Below are positions 36,102-45,967 of a stretch of 64,000 nucleotides of DNA, piece after piece. Source of the stretch: Oscillospiraceae bacterium. GTDB taxonomy: Bacteria > Bacillota > Clostridia > Oscillospirales > Ruminococcaceae. Each line of letters starts with the position of its first letter. The stretch's first letter is position 1. The notes under the pieces were generated by a model that was given only the letters and a program-made list of their open reading frames with translations, was not told the origin of the DNA and ran no database searches. A program made the translations under genes and the position numbers. The stretch lies in assembly GCA_017435565.1 (NCBI GenBank), contig JAFSEU010000026.1, forward strand, positions 1 through 64,000, read 5' to 3'.

Positions 36102-37427
36102 TCAGAAAATTATAAAGCAGCTGCGCAGCGTCGTTGCCGAAACGTTGTATTTTTCCGACACGGCCGATGGATATTTGACATAGCATCCGTTGCTGCCTTT
36201 TTCATATATTACGCTGTAGCCCGCGCTTTTTAAAGTGTCGGCATCGTTTTGGTTCTGTGCAGAGGAAATTCTTAAAATTTCGCTGAGCTCATCACTGATT
36301 TCGTGATTGGCTGTGCGGTCAAATTCGCAGAAAATGATTTCGTTTCCCGTGATTTTGGCTGTGACGTTTCCGAGCCAGCCGTCGGGAAGGATGAACATAT
36401 ATCCGCCTGAAATATTGTAATATGACGGGCTTTTTGATTTGAGCGCACCATTTTCGTAATTAGTCCAAAGGGTCATCTTGACTTTTTCGGATTCGGAATA
36501 ATCCTCATATCCGGGAAAGTCGGTGAGAATAGGTATTTCGTATTGCAAATCACCGTCAATGTCCGTTGTAAGATATCCCGGCGAGCGCACACTCATCTCT
36601 ACATAATCGGTTTCGTTCTCATCGGTGAGATATGCACTTTGCAGCAGGCCGTTGCGGTAGCAGAGTATTTCAGTCTGAAGCAGACCGTTTGAGTTTAGTG
36701 TATCAATGAAAAACGCAGGCTTTGAGTCGGAAATATCACCGATTTGAAGCTGTACGAAGTCGCTTGTGTTGGCTCTGAGCTGATATGAATTGACATAATA
36801 TGTTTCCGCGCTGTCGGTTACTACGAGCTTTGCGATTGCGCTCGAAGCGCTTTTGTCCATTGCGGCAACAAAAAGCTCAAAGGTTCCGTCTGAGTCGGCG
36901 TCAACCACGTCCATAAGCGAATATGTGTCGGTATATGTGGACTGAAGGATGCTGTCCACATAGTTGTAAATTTTCAGTGCCTTTCCGCTTTCGGAAATCA
37001 GCCCGTAGCCGACAATTACGCTTGTGATGTCTGACTGTCCGAGCTTTGTGACCATAACCTTTTCAACGTCGGTTCCTGCACCTGCCATATCATAAATCGA
37101 CTGCCACTGACCGTCGATTTTATCAAGCACATTGATTCTCAGCGAGCTGTCGCTCACGGCAGCACCTGAGCGCTCATAAAAGACGATTGCCTCGTCCGAG
37201 GGCTCGCTGTCAATATTTTCTACTATAAATGCGGAAAGATATGAGCCTGATTTTGGGTAGCGCAGTGTGATTTTTGAACCGGTGAATTCAAGTAGCGCCG
37301 AATATATTTCTTCCTGCTCCTCAGAAAGCTTCGGTGGAGCAAGCAACGTATCTATGCCGGAAGTCAGAGAACATCCGCTGAGCAGCGTGAGCATGGCAAT
37401 CATTAAGGCTAAAATGCGTTTTTTCAA
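36102..37427 (-). CDS. Putative lipoprotein upstream of the two-component system
   Basis: This roughly 441-residue secreted protein has a lipoprotein signal: a basic start, LALMIAMLTLL and the lipobox LLSGC, giving lipidation at Cys near residue 19. TTG 37427 is chosen because CGAGGAT lies eight bases upstream; ATG 37448 would place that site inside the gene. The mature part contains short internal repeats resembling beta-propeller/FG-GAP-like blades, such as DIDGDLQYEIPILTDFPGY and VVDADSDGTFELFVAAMD. It may be the extracellular sensory partner of the kinase, but that is inferred only from its place 32 bases before the response regulator. Confidence 0.75.
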   Translation of the reverse strand: MKKRILALMIAMLTLLSGCSLTSGIDTLLAPPKLSEEQEEIYSALLEFTGSKITLRYPKSGSYLSAFIVENIDSEPSDEAIVFYERSGAAVSDSSLRINVLDKIDGQWQSIYDMAGAGTDVEKVMVTKLGQSDITSVIVGYGLISESGKALKIYNYVDSILQSTYTDTYSLMDVVDADSDGTFELFVAAMDKSASSAIAKLVVTDSAETYYVNSYQLRANTSDFVQLQIGDISDSKPAFFIDTLNSNGLLQTEILCYRNGLLQSAYLTDENETDYVEMSVRSPGYLTTDIDGDLQYEIPILTDFPGYEDYSESEKVKMTLWTNYENGALKSKSPSYYNISGGYMFILPDGWLGNVTAKITGNEIIFCEFDRTANHEISDELSEILRISSAQNQNDADTLKSAGYSVIYEKGSNGCYVKYPSAVSEKYNVSATTLRSCFIIF

Positions 37428-37477
37428 TTTATAATCCTCGAAAAACATTAAAATTTCACATACCTATACACTATATA

Positions 37478-37486
37478 ATTATAGCA
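37478..37486 (-). promoter_or_regulatory. Candidate extended -10 promoter of the long recA-region operon
   Basis: On the minus strand, TGC-TATAAT (extended -10) lies about 50 bases before the lipoprotein start. No good -35 hexamer is seen at 17 bases. Confidence 0.4.
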
Positions 37487-37559
37487 CTTTATGTATTTAT
37501 AATATTAACAAATCATAATCGAATTTAAAATATAAAATTAAGCCAAATATTATAAAATA

Positions 37560-37600
37560 TGAACAGACCCTGTGACGCTTGTGCGGCACAGGGTCTGATA
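37560..37600 (-). terminator. Hairpin terminator after citrate synthase
   Basis: CAGACCCTGTG (37564-37574) and CACAGGGTCTG (37587-37597) form a perfect 11-base stem. On the minus strand it is followed by a moderately T-rich stretch, so termination is likely but the U tract is weak. Confidence 0.65.
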
Positions 37601-37613
37601 CAGCCTTGATATT

Positions 37614-38966
37614 TTATCTGTTTTCCAAGGGTATGTATTCTGTGTTTTTGTTGATTGCCTTGTAGGCAGGTCTGATGATTTTTCGGCAGGTAAGGCGTTC
37701 TTCCATTCTGTGTGCGGACCAGCCTGCAATTCTTGAAATTGCAAAAAGAGGGGTATAAAGGTCAAGCGGAATTCCGAGAAATTTGTAGACAAGACCCGAA
37801 TACATATCAACATTTGCGCAAACCGATTTTCTGTCGCCCTTGATTGATTTGAAAACCTCGGGTGTGAGCCTTTCAATTCTTTCAAGAAGCCTGAATTCAG
37901 CTTCGATTTCTTTTCCTTTGGCCGCTTCAAAAGCCTTGCGCTTTAAAATTACGGCTCTTGGGTCGGAAAGCGTATAAACGGCGTGTCCCATTCCGTATAT
38001 CAGACCTGTGCCGTCATTTGCTTCCTTTTTCATAATTTTGGTAAGATAGTCTGCAACCTCGCCGTCGCTTTCCCAGTTTTTGACATTTGCCTCTATGTTG
38101 GAAAGCATTTCCATAACCTTGATGTTTGCGCCGCCGTGCCTGTGGCCCTTAAGCGAACCGATTGCAGCGGCATATGCCGAATATGCGTCCGTGCCCGATG
38201 ATGTCATAACTCGGCAGGTAAAGGTTGAGTTGTTGCCGCCGCCGTGCTCTGCGTGAAGCATCAGCGCGGTATCGAGAAGCTGTGCTTCCTGCTTGGTGTA
38301 CTGCCTGTCGGGACGAAGATTTGAAAGGATTGTCTGTGCGGTATTTTCCTCGGGGCGCACAGGGTGCAGAAACATACTCTTGTTATCATAAGAACGCCTT
38401 TTTGCTTCATAGGCGTCAATCATAATAATCGGCATTCTTGCGATTATGTTGATAGCCATTCTCATTTCGCTTTCAAGGTTCTTATCCTCGGGGCTTGTAT
38501 CATATGAATATAAGGCGAGCACAGAGCGAGCCAGCTTATTCATAATGTTGGGCGAGGGAGCCTTGAAAATCATATCAATTGCAAAATCATCGGGCAATTG
38601 TCTTGCCGCACCGAGATATTTCGTGAAGGTTTCAAGCTGTGATTTTGTCGGCAGCTTTCCGAACAGAAGCAAATAAACAACTTCTTCAAAGCCGAACCTG
38701 TCTTCTTTTTCAACATTTGACACGATGTCGTTGATGTTATAGCCTCTGTATATAAGCTCGCCGTCAATGGGAACCATTTCACCTTCGCTCATCATATAAC
38801 CGTGAACGTTGCATATATTTGTAATGCCGGCAACAACTCCTGTGCCGTCGCTGCGGCGCAGACCGTTCTTGACATGGAACTTTTCGTAATATTTAGGGTC
38901 GATTGCACCGTTTATGTCGTAGCTGTCGCATAAATTCAAAACCGACTCATGACCGTTATAAATCAT
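37614..38966 (-). CDS. gltA: Citrate synthase
   Basis: The 450-residue enzyme condenses oxaloacetate and acetyl-CoA. Family motifs include the His in LHAEHGGGNNSTFTCRVMTS (near 233), the central GSLKGHRHGGANIKVMEML (near 268), and GLIYGMGHAVYTLSDPRA (near 318) with its catalytic His. A final catalytic Asp is expected in CANVDMYSGLVYKFLGIP (near 382). The N-terminus is long and the overall size matches the clostridial form. It has its own promoter and lies alone, so it may feed glutamate synthesis through 2-oxoglutarate rather than a full cycle. Confidence 0.93.
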   Translation of the reverse strand: MIYNGHESVLNLCDSYDINGAIDPKYYEKFHVKNGLRRSDGTGVVAGITNICNVHGYMMSEGEMVPIDGELIYRGYNINDIVSNVEKEDRFGFEEVVYLLLFGKLPTKSQLETFTKYLGAARQLPDDFAIDMIFKAPSPNIMNKLARSVLALYSYDTSPEDKNLESEMRMAINIIARMPIIMIDAYEAKRRSYDNKSMFLHPVRPEENTAQTILSNLRPDRQYTKQEAQLLDTALMLHAEHGGGNNSTFTCRVMTSSGTDAYSAYAAAIGSLKGHRHGGANIKVMEMLSNIEANVKNWESDGEVADYLTKIMKKEANDGTGLIYGMGHAVYTLSDPRAVILKRKAFEAAKGKEIEAEFRLLERIERLTPEVFKSIKGDRKSVCANVDMYSGLVYKFLGIPLDLYTPLFAISRIAGWSAHRMEERLTCRKIIRPAYKAINKNTEYIPLENR

Positions 38967-39029
38967 TTTTCAAAGACCGCCTTTCACAGCATAACGCTAT
39001 GTAATGATATTCGTTGCTTTAACTAATTA

Positions 39030-39058
39030 ATTCTACTACATATTCCGTCATTTGTCAA
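39030..39058 (-). promoter_or_regulatory. Promoter of the citrate synthase gene
   Basis: On the minus strand, TTGACA (39058-39053), a 17-base spacer and TAGAAT (39035-39030) lie about 65 bases before the start codon. Confidence 0.8.
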
Positions 39059-39104
39059 TAGATTTCGCCTTGATTTGACATAATGGAAACCGAAGGGAGA
39101 AAAT

Positions 39105-40163
39105 ATGAAACCGTTTCTGATATACATACTTGTAATTTCGCTTTCGGCGATGCTTATTCCCGCAGCCGCCGCTGCAAACATTGAAACAGATGATGCAGGC
39201 GTCGCCTCGTCGCTTGTAAGCTATGAACACCACTGGTACAGAGGCGGTGCTTCAAAGGCTGCGCAATATGATGCGATTGCACTCAATGAAAATACTTTTA
39301 CGCAGTTCAAGGTTCTTGACTGTGAAACAAATACTGTTTTTGAGATTTCCGCCCGTGATTATGTTGTCGGTGCGGTTTGTGCAGAAATGCCTGCTTCTTT
39401 TGAAGCTGAAGCACTAAAGGCGCAGGCCGTGGCGATATATACATACGCCGTGCGAAAAACGCTTGATGAGATGGAAAACCCGACCGAGGAGCTTTGCGGA
39501 GCAAATTTCACAAACGACCCCAACCGACATCTTGCTTTTTATAATGATGAACAGATAAAAGCGCTTTACGGTGAGAATTATGATGAATATTATGCAAAGG
39601 TGTGCAGTGCGGTTGATGAGGTTTTCGGTCAGGTGCTGATATATGAAGGTGAGCCGATTGTTGCGGCATTTCATTCAATGTCATCGGGCAGAACCGAAAA
39701 CGCTGAGAACATCTGGGGACACAAGACAGATTATCTCGTTGCGGTTGACAGCGCCTGGGACACACTTTGCACCGATTTTACAACGCAGACGGTTATCGCA
39801 GCCGAAGATATGCGGCAGATACTTGATGATAATATTGAGGGTGTTGTTTTGGGGCAAGCGCCCGAAGAATGGATAAAGATTCTATCGATAAGTGAGTCAC
39901 AGACTGTTTTGCAGATGCAAATCGGGGGAGTGACTGTTTCGGGTACTCAGCTCCGTACGCTGCTCGGTCTGCGTTCGGCATCATTTGAATTTTCGTTTTC
40001 ACAACAGCAGGGCTTTGTGTTTACCTGCAAAGGCTTCGGTCACGGCGTCGGAATGAGCCAGCACGGTGCAAATGAAATGGCAAAGAATTCATACAGCTAT
40101 AATGAAATTCTGTTTCATTATTATCAGAACACAAAAATCGCAGAAATTGAAATTGTATTTTAG
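39105..40163 (+). CDS. SpoIID/LytB-domain protein
   Basis: The 352-residue secreted protein has a signal peptide (residues 1-24, ending AAAAAN). The SpoIID domain contains DYVVGAVCAEMPASFEAEAL (near 85) and LKAQAVAIYTYAVR, with the catalytic-type Glu in AEMP. AAFHSMSSGRTENAENIWG (near 187) and GFGHGVGMSQHGANEMAK (near 305) complete the family signature. SpoIID is a lytic transglycosylase acting on denuded peptidoglycan during engulfment in sporulation. Spore formation by the host cannot be decided from this gene alone. GGGAGA precedes ATG 39105, and an sseB-like gene follows. Confidence 0.92.
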   Translation: MKPFLIYILVISLSAMLIPAAAAANIETDDAGVASSLVSYEHHWYRGGASKAAQYDAIALNENTFTQFKVLDCETNTVFEISARDYVVGAVCAEMPASFEAEALKAQAVAIYTYAVRKTLDEMENPTEELCGANFTNDPNRHLAFYNDEQIKALYGENYDEYYAKVCSAVDEVFGQVLIYEGEPIVAAFHSMSSGRTENAENIWGHKTDYLVAVDSAWDTLCTDFTTQTVIAAEDMRQILDDNIEGVVLGQAPEEWIKILSISESQTVLQMQIGGVTVSGTQLRTLLGLRSASFEFSFSQQQGFVFTCKGFGHGVGMSQHGANEMAKNSYSYNEILFHYYQNTKIAEIEIVF

Positions 40164-40166
40164 TGC

Positions 40167-40195
40167 TTGCTTTTTTTTCGGGTATGTGTTATGAT
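40167..40195 (+). promoter_or_regulatory. Candidate promoter of the sseB-like gene
   Basis: TTGCTT (40167-40172), a 17-base spacer and TATGAT (40190-40195) lie 30 bases before the start codon. Confidence 0.6.
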
Positions 40196-40225
40196 ATTAA
40201 AAATAACTTTAGCACGGAGGTTAAA

Positions 40226-41038
40226 ATGGATAACAATACACCGAATAATGCAGGCACAAATAATGCGGCTGAATTCAATAAAGAGCTTGAAGCAGCAATT
40301 CTCAAGGTCAAGACTGACAAGACGCCCCAGGCGCAGGACGCTTTTCTTAATGTTCTTGTAAAGTCACGCCTTATCACCCCTGTTACGATTGACCCGCCCC
40401 CGACGGAGAAGGATGAGCAGGGAAGAACCATGATTCCCAAAAATTCCAAGATTACGTTTCACCTGATGAAGAATGACAGCGGCGTAGTATACTATCCCGT
40501 GTTTTCACATTGGGATGAGGTCAGAAAAGGACCTCACGCACAGAATCAGAATACGCTTGTTCTGCCCTTCAGAGAAATTGCAAACCTCATTCTCAAGAAT
40601 CCTGAGAGTGCGGAAGGCTTTGTGCTCAACCCCTTCAGCGATGGACTTGTAATGCCCAAGCAGCTTATTGAGGGCGTTGTAAATATCATTGAAAAGGCAA
40701 TGAGAGAGCAGAAGCCCGGCCTTTCCGAGATGAAGGTCGGAACTGATGTCAAGCTTGGTGACTTCAAGACCCCCCCGCAGGAAATTATTGACAAGCTGAC
40801 CGAATATTTTGATGATTCATGTGCTGTTTCCACAGCCTATCTTCTTGCAATGATGCACGATAACAAGAATTCGTTCCTTGTTGTTGTTGATTATAACGGA
40901 GATAAGGAAAAGATTTATACCGAAATCGGAAATATCATCAAGCCTCTGGCGGGCGACCGTGGAATTGCTATTACCGACTGCGACAGCGAACTCGGCAAAA
41001 AAGCTATGATCGGAAGGTTCCCTTTCTACGAAAGATAA
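40226..41038 (+). CDS. SseB-like domain protein
   Basis: This 270-residue cytoplasmic protein has the SseB N-terminal domain (ELEAAILKVKTDKTPQAQ, then FLNVLVKSRLITPV near 40 and LPFREIANLIL near 118) and a C-terminal SseB-type domain from about 160. SseB was named for enhanced serine sensitivity in E. coli, and its molecular role is unclear; such domains recur in type VII secretion and immunity-like genes. ATG 40226 follows GGAGGTTAAA and is preferred to an ORF start at 40163 that would include the promoter. It ends 35 bases before an insertion-sequence remnant. Confidence 0.82.
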   Translation: MDNNTPNNAGTNNAAEFNKELEAAILKVKTDKTPQAQDAFLNVLVKSRLITPVTIDPPPTEKDEQGRTMIPKNSKITFHLMKNDSGVVYYPVFSHWDEVRKGPHAQNQNTLVLPFREIANLILKNPESAEGFVLNPFSDGLVMPKQLIEGVVNIIEKAMREQKPGLSEMKVGTDVKLGDFKTPPQEIIDKLTEYFDDSCAVSTAYLLAMMHDNKNSFLVVVDYNGDKEKIYTEIGNIIKPLAGDRGIAITDCDSELGKKAMIGRFPFYER

Positions 41039-41072
41039 GAATTGCACAGTTATATAAGCCGTCGCAAGGCTT

Positions 41073-41124
41073 TGAACATGTCCAGTAAAAACGGACAATA
41101 GAAAAAAGCACCCTCTTATGGTAG
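41073..41124 (+). repeat. Left terminal inverted repeat of the IS remnant
   Basis: The repeat begins TGAACATGTCCAGTAAAAAC and runs through CCCTCTTATGGTAG. It matches the reverse complement of the right end with two substitutions and one single-base length difference. Confidence 0.9.
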
Positions 41125-41162
41125 TTAAAATTAAAAATTAAGCAACGAACTGGCATCGCTTT

Positions 41163-41558
41163 TCAAGTGGTGTCAGTTTTGTTTTTGACGCGGTAGATAC
41201 ATTCTGTTTTGAGAATTGAAAAGAAATTTTCGGCCAAAGCATTGTCATATGGATTGCCCCGTCTTGACATTGAGGGCGTAATATTGTATTCTTGAGTTAG
41301 CTTAAAATACCTATGGGATGTGTATTGAAAGCCTTGGTCACTGTGGAGTTGCAGCTCTGCGGTGACCTTCTCTTTTTTCTTGGCTTCCCTGATCGTATTC
41401 AACACAAGATTGACGTTTTGCTCGGTGCCGGTCTTGTAGGCAACAATACTGTTACTATAACCTAATTTATCTGCAATTTCTCTTTGTGTTAACCCTGTAC
41501 TTTTCATTTCTAATATTTCATTTTCAAATTGCTTAATGTATCCATATCCTCTTGACAT
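41163..41558 (-). pseudogene. Fused and truncated IS3-family transposase
   Basis: The 131-codon frame is intact but chimeric. Residues 1-34 are the OrfA helix-turn-helix (ILEMKSTGLTQREIADKLGY). From about residue 36 the sequence switches to the C-terminal half of OrfB (SIVAYKTGTEQNVNLVL). This half contains the second catalytic Asp in LHSDQGFQYTSHRYF and the Glu in NPYDNALAENFFSILKTE. The first catalytic Asp and the rest of OrfA are missing, so it cannot catalyse transposition. The junction lies near 41450-41456. Because the frame is open, a DNA-binding fragment could still be made. Confidence 0.88.
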
Positions 41559-41589
41559 AAAAATTCCCCCTTATGGTAGTTTCTTAATT

Positions 41590-41642
41590 CTACCATAAGA
41601 GGGTGGTTTTTTTCTATTGTCCGTTTTTACTGGACTTGTTCA
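41590..41642 (-). repeat. Right terminal inverted repeat of the IS remnant
   Basis: This is the counterpart of the left repeat. On the plus strand it ends in TGTTCA. Just inside lies an additional small palindrome, CTTATGGTAG with CTACCATAAG. Confidence 0.9.
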
Positions 41643-41681
41643 TTTTTTCTTCGGAGGCGTTTCTTATTACAATGCTTGATA

Positions 41682-43106
41682 TTAAAGATTAAAATAACGG
41701 TCAAATTCTGCAGGGTGGGGGATTGCGGCAAGCTCACGGCACTCTTGGCGCTTTGTTGCGATAAAATTGCTGATAAGCTCTTCGGGGAATACACCACCTG
41801 CTGTAAGATAATCGTGGTCAGCTTCAAGAGCATTGAGAGCTTCGTCAAGCGAAGTGGGAAGGTGGCTGAGCTTAGCCTTTTCTTCGTCGGAAAGGTGGAA
41901 GAGGTTCATATCATAGGGACCCCAGCCGTTTTCGTGAGGATCAATCTTGTTCTTGATTCCATCAAGACCTGCCATAAGTATTGCGGCATAGCAGAAATAG
42001 GGGTTGCAGGTTGCGTCGGGGTTTCTGAGCTCAAATCTTCTGCGGTCGGGAGTTTTTGAGTAAGCGGGAATACGGATAACAGCACTGCGGTTTGAGGTTG
42101 CATAGCCGACTGTTACAGGCGCTTCAAATCCGGGAACAAGTCTTTTGAAGGAGTTTGTGCTGGGATTTGTAATAGCGCAGAGAGAGTTGATGTGCTTTAA
42201 AAGACCGCCCATAAAGTAGTGAGCCTCGCGGCTGAGGTGTGCATAGCCTTCATCATCGGAGAAAACAGGCTGGCCATCCTTGAGAAGAAGCATATGAACA
42301 TGCATTCCGTTGCCTGCTTCGCCCATTACAGGCTTGGGCATAAAGGTTGCGGTTTTGCCGTATTTCTTTGCGGTGTTGTGAATGATATATTTAATCTGCA
42401 TTGTTGCATCAGCCATTTTTGACATTACGCCGAGCTTGGGCTCAATTTCAAACTGACCTGCCGCACCAACTTCGGGGTGGTGGTAGTTTATGCCGATTCC
42501 TGCTTCTTCCATAAGCAGACACATTTCGCTTCGAGCTTCATATGAAACGTCAAAGGGCTTTGCAATGTGATAGTTCTTCTGCTTGGGTACAACACAGCCG
42601 AAGCCTTCTCTGCCGCTGTTCCAGTGAGCCTGGGAAACATCAATGGAAACGCCGATTTCGTTAGCGCTTACATCCCAGCCGATGTTATCAAAAAGATAAA
42701 ATTCAAATTCGGGAAGAATGAGCATTGTATCAGCAACGCCGCAGTCCTTCATATATTGCTCAGCAGCAAGAACGATATTTCTGGGATACTGAGCAAGCGG
42801 ACGGTTTTCGGGATAATCAATAATCATTGCGTTTCCGACCATAGAAAGAGTGGGAATTTCGCAGAAAGGGTCGATTGCGGCGCTGTCGGGGTCGGGGATA
42901 AATACCATATCGCTTTTTTCTACCACAGCATAGCCGTAGTTTGAAGCGTCAAAGCCGATACCGTTTTTCATTACATCCTCGTTAAAGTCTTTTGCGGGGA
43001 TTGTAACGTGACGATACTGACCCTGAATGTCAACCATTTTGAAGTCAACCATTTTGATGTCGTGCTCTTTAATGAGCTCCATAATTCGCTGTACTTTTTC
43101 GTTCAC
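41682..43106 (-). CDS. glnA: Type I glutamine synthetase
   Basis: The 474-residue enzyme makes glutamine from glutamate and ammonia using ATP. The beta-grasp N-terminus is followed by catalytic motifs: ILPEFEFYLFD (near 130), EIEPKLGVMSKMADA (near 222), GNGMHVHMLLLKDGQ (near 265, metal-binding His), NPSTNSFKRLVPG (near 312) and NRSAVIRIPAYS (near 338). It is a GlnA type I protein by length. The start is GTG 43106 with AAAGGAG ten bases upstream. It has its own promoter, and no GlnR operator was obvious. Confidence 0.96.
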   Translation of the reverse strand: MNEKVQRIMELIKEHDIKMVDFKMVDIQGQYRHVTIPAKDFNEDVMKNGIGFDASNYGYAVVEKSDMVFIPDPDSAAIDPFCEIPTLSMVGNAMIIDYPENRPLAQYPRNIVLAAEQYMKDCGVADTMLILPEFEFYLFDNIGWDVSANEIGVSIDVSQAHWNSGREGFGCVVPKQKNYHIAKPFDVSYEARSEMCLLMEEAGIGINYHHPEVGAAGQFEIEPKLGVMSKMADATMQIKYIIHNTAKKYGKTATFMPKPVMGEAGNGMHVHMLLLKDGQPVFSDDEGYAHLSREAHYFMGGLLKHINSLCAITNPSTNSFKRLVPGFEAPVTVGYATSNRSAVIRIPAYSKTPDRRRFELRNPDATCNPYFCYAAILMAGLDGIKNKIDPHENGWGPYDMNLFHLSDEEKAKLSHLPTSLDEALNALEADHDYLTAGGVFPEELISNFIATKRQECRELAAIPHPAEFDRYFNL

Positions 43107-43159
43107 TTAAAATTACTCCTTTTTTTTAAAAATATTTCCGTAAAAATCCAGTATAGAAC

Positions 43160-43188
43160 AGTATAACATATATTTTGCCAAATTGCAA
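43160..43188 (-). promoter_or_regulatory. Promoter of glnA
   Basis: On the minus strand, TTGCAA (43188-43183), a 17-base spacer and TATACT (43165-43160) lie about 55 bases before the start codon. Confidence 0.75.
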
Positions 43189-43217
43189 TGAAAAAGTGAT
43201 TTTATAAAAACGCAAGC

Positions 43218-43691
43218 TTATTTTACATATTGAGATGCAATATTGTAAAATCTATCAATATTGGCAAAAATGCGGGAGAATTCATATTCTCTGTCGTCGT
43301 TTGTTTTGAATTTAAGGCGATTGTCGTTAATTGCAAGAAATATTATGTCTGTATATTTGTAGGTGTAAGTTTTGCCGAATGCGGAGCTAATGACAAACTC
43401 ATCATCATATCGGTCGATTGAGTGCGAAAGAACAAAATATGTAATAAAAACTGACAGAGCGAGGAACAGCAGTCCACACCAGAAACATTTTTTCCACAGG
43501 CATACTGTAAGGATGATTGAAAGAATTACCGTTACGAAAAGAAAGTTTCTTATGCTGTTTCGTACACATACACTACCGGATGCAGCACTGAAATCACGGT
43601 CGGTTGATTTCTTGCCCGAATTGGTTAATAAACCGAACGTAAATATATCTAAAATATCAAATATAAATTCCAATATATCAAATATATCCAT
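43218..43691 (-). CDS. Small membrane protein with PH-like C-terminal domain
   Basis: This 157-residue protein is not one I can name. Two adjacent hydrophobic helices (about 45-65 and 68-85) are followed by a 70-residue soluble domain with alternating strands (DEFVISSAFGKTYTYKYTDI; LAINDNRLKFKTNDDREYEF) and a final helix. That pattern resembles bacterial PH-domain (bPH) membrane proteins. ATG 43691 follows AAAGGAG; a longer frame to 43751 lacks a ribosome binding site. The neighbours give no functional clue. Confidence 0.65.
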   Translation of the reverse strand: MDIFDILEFIFDILDIFTFGLLTNSGKKSTDRDFSAASGSVCVRNSIRNFLFVTVILSIILTVCLWKKCFWCGLLFLALSVFITYFVLSHSIDRYDDEFVISSAFGKTYTYKYTDIIFLAINDNRLKFKTNDDREYEFSRIFANIDRFYNIASQYVK

Positions 43692-43828
43692 CACTTTCGC
43701 TCCTTTGCTTAAATTTATTGTAATTTTACCATATAATATTGGATTTTGCAATGATATTTTTGCGAAAAATGCTTTTCAAACTGCCGAAAACGGTGTATAA
43801 TATATCTATAAAATAAGAGGTGTAAAAA

Positions 43829-44245
43829 ATGGTTAGCTTAAAACGAAAAATAAACTATTATGAAACTGACAGAATGGGTATAACTCATCATTCAAACTAT
43901 GTGCGTTTTATGGAAGAGGGAAGAGTGCATTTTCTTGAAAAAAACGGCTGCCCATTTGGTATGCTGGAAGAAATCGGTATAATTTCACCTGTGATTTCAA
44001 TCGATTGCCGATATAAGGATACCACTACATTTGATGACGAAATTGAAATTGAGGTTGAAATCGCAAAATACAACGGCTTCAAAATTGGCTTTGAATACGT
44101 CATCAGGAATTGCAAAAACGGAAAAATTGCTTTCAGCGCAACATCGGAGCATTGCTTTTTAAGCACAGAGGGAAAGCTTTTGCGGCTAAATTACGCAAAC
44201 CCCGATTTGCACGCAAGGCTTTTGGCACTTTTGCCCGATAAATAA
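43829..44245 (+). CDS. Acyl-CoA thioesterase, YbgC/FadM type (hotdog fold)
   Basis: The 138-residue single hotdog-domain protein has the 4-hydroxybenzoyl-CoA thioesterase signature YYETDRMGITHHSNYVRFME (residues 10-29), with its catalytic Asp. The central helix RVHFLEKNGCPFGMLEE follows, then strands such as CRYKDTTTFDDEIEIEVEI. It hydrolyses acyl-CoA thioesters of unknown chain length. AAGAGGTG precedes ATG 43829, and TATAAT at 43796-43801 may be its -10 element. It is monocistronic and converges with the ATP synthase operon at a shared terminator. Confidence 0.88.
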   Translation: MVSLKRKINYYETDRMGITHHSNYVRFMEEGRVHFLEKNGCPFGMLEEIGIISPVISIDCRYKDTTTFDDEIEIEVEIAKYNGFKIGFEYVIRNCKNGKIAFSATSEHCFLSTEGKLLRLNYANPDLHARLLALLPDK

Positions 44246-44249
44246 AAAA

Positions 44250-44285
44250 CAAGGTGCGTTCAAACTCAGAACGTACCTTGCTTTA
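44250..44285. terminator. Bidirectional terminator between the thioesterase gene and atpC
   Basis: CAAGGTGCGTTC (44250-44261) and GAACGTACCTTG (44269-44280) pair with one mismatch, with T residues on both sides. On the minus strand it closes the ATP synthase operon only about 15 bases after the atpC stop. Confidence 0.88.
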
Positions 44286-44294
44286 TTTATAGAG

Positions 44295-45967
<1,673 letters not shown>

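Larger units (their letters stand above)
41073..41642 (-). mobile_element. Internally deleted IS3-family (IS150-like) element
   Basis: A 570-base element is bounded by inverted repeats of about 52 bases beginning TGAACA at each end and contains one fused transposase ORF on the minus strand. A full-length member would be roughly 1.2-1.5 kb, so more than half is missing from the interior. No clear target duplication is seen (CTT before and TTT after). It sits between the sseB-like gene and glnA, 35-40 bases from each stop codon, and so disrupts neither. Confidence 0.88.

Noticed and set aside
41070..41645. Target-site duplication flanking the IS remnant
   Set aside because: The flanking bases (CTT before and TTT after) are not a convincing repeat, so I report the element without one.
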